Origin: Casuarina equisetifolia | Lineage: Eukaryota; Streptophyta; Magnoliopsida; Fagales; Casuarinaceae | Direction of reading: 5' to 3' | DNA length: 64,000 bases | Assembly (NCBI GenBank): GCA_028551475.1 | Contig: CM052355.1 | Span: 5,518,001 to 5,582,000, forward strand | Part shown: in pieces, positions 49,301-60,528 of the stretch | Layout: each line of letters opens with the position of its first letter | Numbering within the stretch: the stretch's first letter is position 1 | Position numbers and translations under genes: made by a program | Notes under the pieces: model-generated | Database searches by the model: none | What the model was told of the DNA's origin: nothing | Seen by the model: only the letters and a program-made list of their open reading frames with translations

Positions 49301-52300
49301 CAATGGACTCAACTTTAACAAAGTTCCTATGTTATCTTTTACTTTATTCAAAAATTCAATACATTTTTTCAGTTGCTTCATCAAAGATCAAATTACAGAG
49401 GGATTTTGGAAACTTGATATCTTTTCACTGGATTATGACGGATGAAGTGATGTCCCCTTTGGATTAATTTTGCCTAAACATAACCTACAACATAGGGTAT
49501 AAAGAGTAGTTAGAACATCTATTCATTTGTACATTGCATATACAGTGCAAATGCTCACCGGTAGGTGTGCCCAATTAAGTATCTTCCCATTGGCTTCCCA
49601 TTTCGATTGCCTTCTGACATGCTTAGCAGAACCAGTTACATGAGATTTATTTTTGCTGCTGAATCCTATACTACAATTTTGTTTTGGAGAGATAATTTTA
49701 AACAGAATTCTACCCCTTTTTTCTTCTTCCTTTTTCCCCTGATGATAGACTTGTTCTCATTCCAGAGGTTGAATTACCGAGTGTCTTGCAGATGGGACTT
49801 CTGTCTTTTCCGGGGAAGTGTGGTTGAGCACCTTGATGGTCACACAGATATTATTCACAAGCAGTTGTACAGTGATTGGCTACCTTGGTAAGATATGGAA
49901 CCTTAGTAAAGAGAAACCTTTCTAGATTGTGCTGTTGTTAAAGCATCATGATTTGCAGGGGCATGAGGCGAAGAGACTTACTGTTGCGGCGTTATTGGAG
50001 AAGAGAGGATGATGGCACATATGGTTGTAACTTTTTGAAGGAACTTGAAATTTTAGAAAGATTTGGAGCCATAAATACCTCCTGACCTGGTTTATCTGAT
50101 TGCTTCACAGTAATTCTATATCACACCGTGTTTCACAAGAAGTGTCAACCACAAAGAGGCTATGTTCGTGCTTGTCTTAAAAGTAATGTATACCTTGAAT
50201 TTGAATTTTGAATTTTTCTTATGAGTCTACTGCTACCAATTGACTCACATTTAAAACAAGATGGAGGATGCATGAGAATGATCTTTTTGACTTTATTGAA
50301 TAATTACGTGAATGCTTCCCATTCCTTTACGCAAATGCTTCACATATTTTGGGATTTTGATGTGACACAAAAGCATGTCCTTTTACTTTCCATCAGTGTT
50401 TAGTGGATGATGCCAAAATATGATAGGCTATCTTCTTTGCTCAGTATAACTGCTTGTGAGGAATACTTCAATTCAGGAGCTCTTGGAGAAAGACTGAAGG
50501 AGCCATCTATATCCTCTGTCAAACATACAATTTATTTTCAGACACGCCAATGTTCATTTTGTGTGTTTGAATCAAATATTTTGAAGGAATGTATTGCTAA
50601 AAAGATCCGACTCTCTTTGCAGGTGGAGGATATGTGGTAACTCCAATCAACCATGGGAAAAAGTCACTTGTGAAACACATGCTTGCTATTGATTGGAAGT
50701 TCTGGAAATTGTATTTAAGTCCATCATCTGCAAGATCCATAACTGTCCGTATGCTTGAGAGAGTTTCCGGTACCCTTTTATTGCTCCATATGAATTGTAA
50801 TTTCTGCTTGTTAAAGCTTTTCATACGAAACAATTCTAAGCCGATCTTTCTGTCTATTTCTGTTTGAATAACCTTCAGCATTGAGAGAGTTGTTCAGAGC
50901 CAAAACAGGAAATCGTTCTCGTGAATTCTCATCCAGAGGATTAAGAAGGGAGATGGGGCTGCTCCAGAGTGGAAAGGATGATACTAAGACTGAATTTCAG
51001 CGCCCAGTAGAAATTAGGAAGATTGAGGAGGTCACTTCAATAGAAGATCAGGCAGAAATACCACCCTCTGGCCGTCCAAGTTTGATGGGACTAAATGATG
51101 CAGCTGATGAGTTCTTTGATGTTTCTGAGCCGGCAGACTCTGACAATTTGGAGAGTGAGTGGCCTTGCCTCTCAAGTCCAGAAGAGCACTCCCCGGTATG
51201 TGCTTTGTAACCAAGGGCAGATTTTAATTCCCACTAGTTGAAAATAACTTCAGGCTTGGACTTTGCTCCTGTTAGACTCCTATCTCATTGCTAGTTTGCT
51301 ATTGATGGATATGATTTTGTAGCGACAATTGCAGCCAGCAACGTACAGTTGTTAAAGCGTGATTGAGGTTAACATATGCCTTTTGCTATTTACTAACTTG
51401 TCCTTTGAGGGCTCTTTATAGGCAAGGATTCTCTTTATGACTAGATTTCTGGTTTTGGAACTTAGCTTTTCATACTTGAAGGTTAGGTCTTTGATTATGG
51501 CCTCTGGCAGGATAGTCTTTTGTTGATGAAGCTTGACAAGTGGACTGTAGATAACAGGATGCATTCTTTTTTTTAGAATGTGTTTGTCATTAGTTGGGGG
51601 AAATTTCATATGATAGTTCAATGGCGCTATGACTCTTCCATAAATCTTCATCACTTAACAGACTTAAGAGTACTTAAAAGGGTAGAAAGGTCATCTCCCT
51701 TTTTTATTTAGACTCGGTATGATGTACATAGTTTGATCATAATAGTGTTTGTGGTCATGTTCCTTTAGAATGAGGGTATGTTGATTGTCCTAGGAGAGGG
51801 ACTTCAGAAAGGTAGAGTTTGTGGTTTGTTGCTAGTTCACATCCAACGTAACTTAGTTAAGTTGACACGGTATTGTACTAGTTATACTATCAATCAGCCG
51901 TGAAATGAATTATACAATAAAAATTTGGTTACCTTAATATTTTCTATGTATTTTCCAAGTTATATTTATTTCAACAAGTTGCTTCTTATTCTATTCAAAA
52001 GTGTCGATCAATGTGCGCTGAAAATGTTGTTGGCATTACCTACAGAACAAATACGAGCCTAAACTGTCATCAGCTGCTTGCTTAGTGAAAAAATTGCATG
52101 AATTTGCAGGTCAGTCTTCTCTTGTTATGGTAGACAGTTGTTTATATGATCAAGAGATGGCACTTCCAATATATTTTTTTTAAGACTATCTTCTAGCTAA
52201 GAAATGGACTGAAATTTTGATACGGTGCAGTTCAGAAGAAGGGGTATATTGACCTACAAGACTTGGGTAAGGAAGACAGCATATCATGCTCTTTCGGATC

Positions 52301-54194
52301 CACTCTTCAGAAAGATACAAGCTGTACTTTACCTTGCAGTTGGGCAACAGCTGATCCTTCTTCATTTTTAGTCCGTGGAGAAAATTACTTAAAAGACCAT
52401 CAAAAGGTATTCTTTCAGTTTAACTATTGTTCATAAAGCGTGGCATAGATTATTCAAAAAGGTTATAACGTGCGTTAATATCCACACGCATTATAACTGT
52501 AATTACGGCAAACAGATGCATTTTCAGCTGCTCCTCTCTGAGTTTGAACTGCATATTGTCATCTTACATGGGTTTAGAAGACTTTAGGAATTCATTAGAC
52601 TTTTTTCTATGCGTGTGGTTCTCCATTGTGAAGTTCATGATCAAAGATAGATCTATTGTGCTTGTTTCATTATGCATGTGGTAAAGAACGAGAAAGACAA
52701 TTGCAAGTCTAACCCAGTGGGATCAGGTCTCTGTTGGAATAGGATTTTTGCTTCACTTCTCTTTTCCTACCTAAAAAATCTAAATAAGAGGACGATTCAG
52801 AAAATATATGCAACGGACATATTCTCAGGCCGCCCAAACCAAAACTAAAAGTACCTCTTACAACATTGGTTCTAGAGCCACAGTCAAACATTCGAAGGCC
52901 TTGGTATATCTGGATATCAATATTTTCTGTTTCAAAATGAGACCTTCACTTGTTCTTTCCTTTTGGGACTAAATAATTTTCTCCGCTCCAGAGTAAGGCA
53001 AAAGGCACGCTGATGCAAATGGTCGGTGCAGACTGGCTAAGATCAGATAGACGAGAAGATGATCTTGGTGGCCGATCTGATAGTATTGTTCAGGTTTGAT
53101 CTCTCATTAATTTTCATTGGAAATAAGCTTCTTAAAAACTTTATGCACACATTCACAAAAGTATGGTCAATGACTGAAGAGTAGTTCTTCTCACACTAAC
53201 TAGTTGATTCATCCAGATGTCTGCAGAACGAGGGGGACCAGAATTCTTCTTCATCATCAACATACAGGCAAGTGTCGTTCAAATACCATTCATCATCATC
53301 ATTGAGAATTATAATTGTAATTTGAATTATAATGATTCAGGTCCCTGGTACAATCAAATATACTTTGGCCTTATATTACATGATGAAAACTCCTTTGGAA
53401 GACAATCCGTTGCTACACAAATTTGTTAATGGAGATGATTCGTTTAGGAATTCAAGATTTAAACTCATACCTTATATTTCTAAGGTTGGTAAGGCACTCT
53501 TGTTTTTCAATTTTCTATTTGTTTTTTTTTTATATTAATTTTGTTATTTTTTACGTTTCCTTTTCCTCAGGGATCATGGATAGTTAAGCAGAGTGTCGGG
53601 AAGAAAGCGTGCTTAGTGGGTCAAACACTTGAAATAAATTATTTTCGTGAGAAAAACTATTTGGAGGTAAGTTAACCAAGTTCTGTAATCGAAGAGTGTG
53701 AGGTATTATGGTTGTCATGCCATGAAATGCTAACCTTTACAGCATGTCTGAAACCAGCTTGGTATCGATGTTGGATCTTCAACAGTGGCAAGGGGGGTGG
53801 TCAGTCTTGTTCTTGGATATCTGAACAACTTGGTCGTAGAAATGGCATTTTTGATACAGGTATAAATATCAAACCTTCCACAATCATTCAGGATAATGAG
53901 CAACTTTGACCTTACTAACACATTCGCGTTAAAAGGCGCAATGGTTCGTATTTATGGCAAAACTAAAAAGATGTGTAGACAATAAAAGTAAACGAAGAGC
54001 CAAGAAGCTGTTTTGTCACTGCATTACATTTTTGGTGGAGAAAAATTGTTTCGTAAAAGGTTGTGGAACGAAGTAATCCATGCAAAGGCAAATTTTTGCA
54101 GGGAAACACACAAGACGAGCTTCCAGAAGTCCTTCTCGGGACATGTCGAATTAATCATCTGGATGCATCCAAATCGGCCCTGGTGAAACGTTGA
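46302..54194 (+). CDS. EDR2-like protein with PH, START and DUF1336 domains (734 aa)
   Basis: 21 exons: 46302-46454, 47813-47887, 48002-48055, 48138-48203, 48276-48337, 48691-48818, 48891-48931, 49016-49116, 49792-49887, 49959-50023, 50111-50182, 50623-50769, 50879-51195, 52046-52109, 52231-52406, 52992-53093, 53217-53267, 53341-53484, 53571-53666, 53758-53859, 54102-54194 (TGA). All introns are GT-AG except intron 17, which starts GC. The PH domain (about 9-115) has MEGWLYLIRFNRFG; START follows (about 160-380, VGVVDGTSEAIF, RYWRREDDGTY). C-terminal DUF1336/EDR2_C (about 505-725) shows MVGADWLRSD, FVNGDDSFRNSRFKLIP, GSWIVKQSVG and SSTVARGVV. The Arabidopsis homologue EDR2 binds phosphoinositide lipid and limits salicylate-dependent defence and cell death. 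The N terminus resembles the EDR2-like proteins more than EDR2 itself. Confidence 0.92.
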
Positions 54195-55747
54195 TTTTCA
54201 CACTGTCTCGTTGAAAATATTTCACGTCCTTGCAGCACAGGTGCTGCCTTTCGGTTCCCCAGCACGGAACAAAGAGGGTGCCCATCATTCTTAGAATTAA
54301 CTTGCTTAAAGGCATTTTTTCTTACTTTGGCTTCCACATTATTGCGTAACCATGTTCATGGTCGTACCCGTCACTCAAGGCGTTTCGTTCTTCAATTCAT
54401 TCCTTCCGAGTGGTAATATTTGTGTACCGCAGTATCCATTCATGTCACGGCGAACTTTGCTATCGATGCAATATGAAAATAAAGTGAGCAATAATTAATT
54501 TGCATATTTACATACAGCAAGTTAACAGCTAGAAGATTGTAAAGTTCCAATTGAGTTTCTGAAGACGTATGCAAAATGCACCAATTCTTTTTGTCGAGAC
54601 TTTTATACTCACAGCCCATTATAATGATGGGCTGTATTGTTCGGGTCCACAGATGTTGGAGATACTGCAAACTAAGAACAAGGGAAGTAGGAATTATTGG
54701 GTCTCTCCGTTTTGAAAGACTATAAGTACCAAAGTTTCGGATGAGAGCGAAGATTTAGAAACCATGGCATGTGCAACGTAAGATAAGGCAAGTATATGTT
54801 TTAAAGAGGCTGTTGATCCCATATGATTGAGAAAGCTAAAACTGTCCTAAAAGGGCACTAATGTACCATATGATAGTGGAAACAGATGATAATCCCAGTG
54901 AACTTAATGACTAGACGCAAGGTACATGCAGGGGGGAAAACCTAAGCACGGCAATATTCTGGATGAATCACGGGAAAATGATTAGAAGCTGCTGGACAGG
55001 CAACGTAGCAAGTTCTCCAATAAGAACATGGGCAGCTCTTTTAAACCTTTGTTGCCCGCACAATCTTTTTCTTGGCCCAAGGTTGAAGAATCAGATAGGT
55101 TCAACCTGGGTTAAGCTTGAGATACATGCTAAGTCATGGGGCAAGGCTCACTCCTCCAGTACTTCAACTAGAGTCCTAGAGGAAAGAGAGAGGAAGCATT
55201 TTTATCATGCCTGCTTTGTAGAATAAGGAAGTAACAAGCATCTTAAGTTCAATTTCTGAAGAATTGGGAGTAAAAGTCCTTCGGCCATATCATGGGATAG
55301 ACCGAAATGAAAAATTGATCTCATCTCCAAGTGCTACGAAGGCGGAGCTGCAACATGGCAGTGTTAAGCGCAGTTAATTCCGGACGCAGATTTGCGGTTG
55401 TAGGATTGTTTTCCAATAATAGTTTTTTCTATTTGTAGGCTGCGTAGATGGACCACAACAAAGTGGCCAGGATAAAAGTCCATTTGCATATCGAAACAAA
55501 ACGGAATGAACAGACGAATATTCATCATCTCTTTTATGGTGAAATGTTGTATTAGTTTAGCATGAAACATCGACAGCTACCATGTTCATGGCATATTCAC
55601 GAAATGTCATTATGTTGAATATTCACGAAGGTCAAAAATAATAAATAATAAATAATAAATAATAAATAAAAGAAGGTTAAATGTTGAATATTCACGAAAT
55701 CTCATTATCAATTTTGTACTTTTTTACATTTCCAAATCTCATAATAT
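54195..55747. other. Intergenic stretch after the EDR2-like gene
   Basis: It holds the EDR2-like 3' untranslated region. No gene is supported. The motif ATATTCACGAA occurs three times (about 55592-55700) around an AAT-rich simple repeat. Confidence 0.5.
55635..55670 (+). repeat. AATAAAT-type simple repeat
   Basis: About five units of the 7-mer AATAATA, AT-rich, just outside the NAC pseudogene array. Confidence 0.9.
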
Positions 55748-56284
55748 GATGTTACAATCAATCCAATCAAATCCATTCATCATAAAAAATTGATGTTATC
55801 CATTGATCAAGCTAACAATCTTCACTTTCTAAAGAAGGTAGTGATGGTAGATAACCATAAGAGGCATGAAAATTAGAAACAAATGCCTCTTTAAATGCTG
55901 GTAGATAACCACCTTTGTGAGTTTCCAATTCAGATGTCTGCATAGTAGACACTTTGTGTCTTCCTCGGTATCAACTATACTCTTTGATGTTGTATACTCA
56001 ATTGTAGACCCAATCATATTGCATTGATGTAAACATTCAAATGGTGTCTCAAGGGCTTCAGGACTTAATTCGTCATCGCAACGCATCCTTTTTCCTTGTC
56101 AGGTTTTGTCATCGGATGATAACATGTCATTGTTGACCCAACGTTCAGAGATTTTTAAAGGCAAAGTCTCAACAAAGTTGATGGTGGTAAGTTTTTGGCC
56201 AGTAAACGTTTGATATTGAAAGTTTCTTTTGACCCTAATTTTTCTTTCCGATTTCTTTTGAATTACAATCACAGCCAATATACA
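55748..56284 (-). pseudogene. NAC-like pseudogene unit 1 (C-terminal part only)
   Basis: Reading minus, the unit starts near the end of the NAC domain (a QKK-like stretch) and runs through the C-terminal region, with SPEALETPFECLHQCN and EDTK in frame from 56086 to 55829. Subdomains A to D of the NAC domain are missing. About 540 bp separate it from unit 2, which has the same truncation, so units 1 and 2 were amplified together after losing their 5' part. Confidence 0.65.
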
Positions 56285-56824
56285 TGATGTTACAATTAAT
56301 CAAATCAAATCCATTCATCATAAAAAAAACTAATGTTATCCATTGATCAAGCTGACAATCTCCACTTTCTAAAGAAGGTAGTGGTAGCATATAACAGTAG
56401 GAGGTATGAAAATCATAAACAAATGCCTCCTTAGATGATAGTAGATAACCACATTTGTGAGTTTCCAACTTAGATGTCTGCATAGTAAACACTTTTGTAT
56501 CTTCCTTGGTATCAATTATACTCTCTGATAGTGTATACTTAATTGTAGACTCAACCATGTTGCATTAATGTAAACATTTAAATGGTGTCTTAGGGGCTTC
56601 AGGACTTAATTTGACATCGCAATACATCCTTTTTCCTTGCTAGGTTCTTTTATCAGGTGGCAACACGTCATTGTTGACCCAACATTCAAAAATTTTTAAA
56701 GCAAAATCTCAATAGAGTTAATGGTGGCAAGTTCTTGACTAATAAACATTTGATCTTAAAAGTTTCTTTTGACTCTAATTCTTCTTTCCGCTTTCTTTTG
56801 AATTACAATCATGACCAGTAAACA
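56285..56824 (-). pseudogene. NAC-like pseudogene unit 2 (C-terminal part only)
   Basis: It is truncated in the same way as unit 1. The frame at 56558-56235 gives ESIIDTKEDTK, QTSKLETHKCGY and then LPSLESGDCQLDQWI, an acidic, hydrophobic ending typical of NAC C termini. It continues past the expected end into flanking DNA. No start and no NAC DNA-binding part remain. Confidence 0.65.
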
Positions 56825-57746
56825 TGATGTTACAATCAATCCAATCAAATCCATTCATCATAAAAAACTGATATTATCTATTGATTAAGCTGACAATCTC
56901 TATTTTCTAAAAAAGGTAGTGGTAGCAGATAACCGTAAAAGGCATGAAAATCATAAATAGACACCTTCTTAGATGCTGGTAGATAACCACCTCCGTGAGT
57001 TTTCAACTTAGATGTCTGCATAGTAAACATTTTCGTATCTTCCTTAGTATCAACTATACTCTCTGATGGTGTATACTCAATTGTAGACTCAGTTATATTG
57101 CATTGATGTAAACATTCAGATAGTGTCTCAGGGGCTTCAGGACCTAATTTGACATCACAATGCATCCTTTTTCCTTGTCAGGTTCCGTCATTAGGTGGCA
57201 ACATGTCATTGTTGACCCAACTTTTAGGGATTTTTAAGGGCAAAGTCTCAACAAAGTTGATGGTGGTAAGTTCTTGGCCAGTAAACATTTGATCTTGAAA
57301 GTTTCTTTTGACCCCAATTCTTCTTTCCACTTTCTTTTGAATTATGCAGAGAACTAAGTTTATAGTTTTTTCTTGCTCCCCAGAAAGAGAAAACTCGTGC
57401 ATCAACCAATTAGTTTTCTTCATGTAATTACCTCATTTTGCTTTGAAACATAACAGCTTCTTTAACCTAATGACACATTTAGTCTGATTCTTATAGATTT
57501 TCTCACTGTAAGTCTCATGTTAAGTTCTGCTGCCGGCTGATCTTGCCACTCGATTTTTTGATGCTTTTTAAAGCCTAGTGAAAACATAAAACTTCTCTTC
57601 CTTTTGATTGTCAAGATGGCTACCAAAAATTTGCTAAAGAGCCTTATGGCCGTAAAGCTCTATCTCAACTATGCCATTCCACAGTAGTTCCTCTCCGTTA
57701 ACTTTCTTAAACAAATAACTTGTTACAAGTTCTTCATTTGTGGGGT
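56825..57746 (-). pseudogene. NAC-like pseudogene unit 3 (near full length, stops)
   Basis: Minus translation from about 57740 gives NEELVTSYL-type subdomain A, a LYGHKAPWQIF subdomain B, a KFYVFTRL subdomain C, SEKIYKNQTKCVIRLKKLLCFKAK, then KKTNWLMHEFSLSGEQEKT and VLCIIQKKVE (subdomains D and E), and the C terminus LGPEAPETLSECLHQ. In-frame stops lie between C and D and before the KKTNW motif; the same stops occur in units 4 and 5. The 5' end is fused to the C terminus of unit 4 at a GGATTT sequence. Confidence 0.75.
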
Positions 57747-59438
57747 AAATCCATTCATCATAAAAAAATTGATGTTATCCATTAATCAAGTCGACAATCT
57801 CCATTTTCTAAAGAAAGTAATGGTGACAGATAATGGTAGGAGGCATAAAAATCATAAACAAATGCCTCCTTAGATGTTTGTAGATAACCACCTTTGTGAG
57901 TTTCTAACTCAGATGTTTACATAGTAAATTGATGCGAATATTATGGTGGGTTTGAGCGAGCTCAGGTTAAGAAAATAACTAAAAATTGTTTTTTTGGTGT
58001 TTTGGGTTTTTTATGGGAAAAGGTGAGTGTTTGTAGGGAGGAAGGGAGGAATGGAGGAAAAACAAAAATATAAAGAACAAAAACAACAAGATAGATGCCA
58101 ATAAACTCCAAGATGTAAAGGCAACGCCACCAGTCAAGGACCACCACCAATCCCTGGCAAAAATTAGATAAAGGATGCAAAAGTTGATCACATAACTTTG
58201 GAGTTTTTATTCTCTGGAAAACAACTCTGTTTACAACTGAGACAATGCTCCCTTTAAATAGGCAGCTAAACCTAATTCTAGAAGGATCCTAGTAAATCAA
58301 GAATTCTTAAAACCTAATTCTAGAAGGATCCTGATAAATCAAGAATCCCTATAATTAAGGAAGTCTTAACAAATCTGGATTTTGACAAATAAGGAATCCT
58401 AAACAAATTAGAAATCTGACAAGTATGGAAACCTAAATAAATCAGGAACCTAGACAATTATGGAAAAACCAAACAAAAGGAAATATTCTCAAACAATAAA
58501 TTAAACCTAAGAAATTAAGGACTCAACAATTATTTTGGAAACCCACTATATTAAATCCTGCAGAAATGCTATGGAATATTCTTGGGTTGTTTCTTCAACC
58601 TTGGCCTTCTTGGACCGATTGGATTATGTTGTGACCCAAGCAAGTAGGAATTGTCAAACTTAACATATGGGATGGGTTAAGAGCTTAGGCTGATGTAGTT
58701 GCTCTAGCATTATAAATACTTTTGTGTCTTCCTCAGTATTAACTATATTCTCTGATGGTATATACTCAATTGTAAACCCAACTATATTACGTTAATGTAA
58801 ACATTTAAATGGTGTCTCAGAGGCTTTAAGACCTGATTCGACATTGCAACGCATCCTTTTTTCTTGTCGGGTTTGTCATCGAGTGGCAGCATGTCATTGT
58901 TAACCCAATTTTCATGAAATTTTTAGGGCAAATTCTCAATAGAGTTTATGGTAACAAGTTCTTGGCCAATAAACATTTGATCTTGAAAATTTCTTTTAAC
59001 CCCAATTTTTCTTTCTACTTTCTTTTGAATTACGCAGAGAACTAAGTCTTTAGTTTTTTCTTGCTCCCCAAAAAGAGAAAACTCATGCATCAACCAATTG
59101 GTTTTCTTCATGTAATTACCTCATTTTTCTTTGAAACATAACAGCTTCTTTAACCCAATAACACATTCAGTCCAATTCTCATAGATTTTCTCACTGTAAC
59201 TCTCATGCTAAGTTTCACTGCCAGTTGATCTTGCCACTCGATTTTTTAATGCTTTTTAAAGCTTGGTGAAAACATAAAACTTCTCTTCCTCTTGATTGTC
59301 AAGATGGCTACCGAAAATTTGCCAAGGAGCCTTATGGTCATAAAGTTCTGTCTCAACTATGCCATTCCACGGCAGTTCCTCTCCGTAAACTTTCTTCAAC
59401 AAATAACTTGTTACAAGTTCTTCATTTGTGGGGCAAAT
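57747..59438 (-). pseudogene. NAC-like pseudogene unit 4, split by a 783-bp insertion
   Basis: The N-terminal and middle parts (59438 to 58713) carry the same motifs as unit 3, including KKTNWLMHEFSLFGEQEKT (59111 onward). The C-terminal part is interrupted between 58713 and 57929 by a probable solo LTR and resumes at 57929-57747. Stops shared with units 3 and 5 show that it was already a pseudogene when the array expanded. Confidence 0.75.
57930..58712. mobile_element. Probable solo LTR inserted in NAC unit 4 (783 bp)
   Basis: Compared with units 3 and 5, which are continuous here, unit 4 has 783 extra bases flanked on both sides by TAAAT (57925-57929 and 58713-58717), a 5-bp target duplication. 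The insert opens TGATGC and closes GCATTA, an imperfect inverted end compatible with TG...CA after one C-to-T change. It holds no coding sequence. A TTTAAATAGG sequence near 58250 could be its TATA box. An internal near-repeat of CCTAATTCTAGAAGGATCCT lies at about 58269-58331. Confidence 0.65.
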
Positions 59439-60528
59439 CCATTCAACATAAAAAAAAATTGATGTTATCCATTAATCAAGTCGACAATCTCCACTTTTTA
59501 AAGAAGGTAATGGTGACAAATAACGGTAAGAGGCATAAAAATCATAAACAGATGCCTCCTTAGATGCTTGTAGATAACCACCTCTGTGAGTTTCTAACTT
59601 AGATGTTTGCATAGTAAATACTTTTGTGTCTTCCTCAGTATCAACTATATTCTCTGATGGTGTATACTTAATTGTAGACCCAACCATATTACATTAATGT
59701 AAATATTTAAATGGTGTCTCAGGGACTTCAAGACCTGATTTGACATCGCAATGCATCATTTTTCCTTGTTGGGTTTGTCATTGGGTGGCAACATGTCATT
59801 GTTAACCTAATTTTCATAAAATTTTTAGGGCAAATTCTCAATAGAGTTTATGGTAGCAAGTTCTTGGCCAGTAAAAATTTGATCTTGAAAGCTTTTTTTG
59901 ACCCCAATTCTTCTTTCCACTTTCTTTTAAATTACGCAGAGAATTAAGTCTTTAGTTTTTTCTTGCTCCCTAGAAAGAGAAAACTCGTGCATCAACCAAT
60001 TGGTTTTCTTCATGTAATGACCTCATTTTGCTTTGAAACATAACAGCTTCTTTAACACAATAACACATTAAGTCTGATTCTCATAGATTTTCTCACTGTA
60101 ACTCTCGTGCTAAGTTCCGTTATCGGCTGATCTTGCCACTCGATTTTTTGATGCTTTTTAAAGCTTAGTAAAAATATAAAACTCATCTTCCTCCTAATTG
60201 TCAAGATGGCTACCAAAAATTTGCCAAGGAGCCTTATGGCTGTAAAGCTCCGTTTCAACTATGCCATTCCACGGCAATTCCTCTCCATTAACTTTCTTAA
60301 ACAAATAACTTGTTACAAGTTCTTCATTTGTAGGGCAAAATTGAAATCCTATCAACAATGCAATCTTAGATCTCTTCGTTTCTTTTCTTTTCTCCTTGAA
60401 ACTATATTTGAAAGAAGGTTAGAAAAAGGGCTTCGAAAGAACTCTTGAAAGGGGAAGATGTTGTGAACTTCTTTCTTACCTGGGGATACGAGGAGTGATG
60501 GAGTGAAATAGATGTTTCACAATGAAAA
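59439..60528 (-). pseudogene. NAC-like pseudogene unit 5 with its own promoter side and first exon
   Basis: Exon 2 starts at 60348 after an acceptor (GTTGATAG) and reads GFQFCPTNEELVTSYLF (subdomain A), ELPWNGIVETELYSHKAPWQ (B), EDEFYIFTKL (C), ESYSEKIYENQ and LKKLLCFKAK (D), then KKTNWLMHEFSL (E). A donor-like CCCCAG|GTAAG at 60480 ends a candidate exon 1; joining it across a 131-bp phase-1 intron supplies Ser-Pro before Gly-Phe, as in real NAC proteins. Stops in frame include TAG after SHLDN, TAA after FTKL and TAG after NGT. No start codon is seen. NAC proteins are plant transcription factors; this copy cannot make one. Confidence 0.75.

Noticed and set aside
54963..55226. 87-residue plus-strand open frame after the EDR2-like gene
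   Set aside because: No family features and no splice partners.
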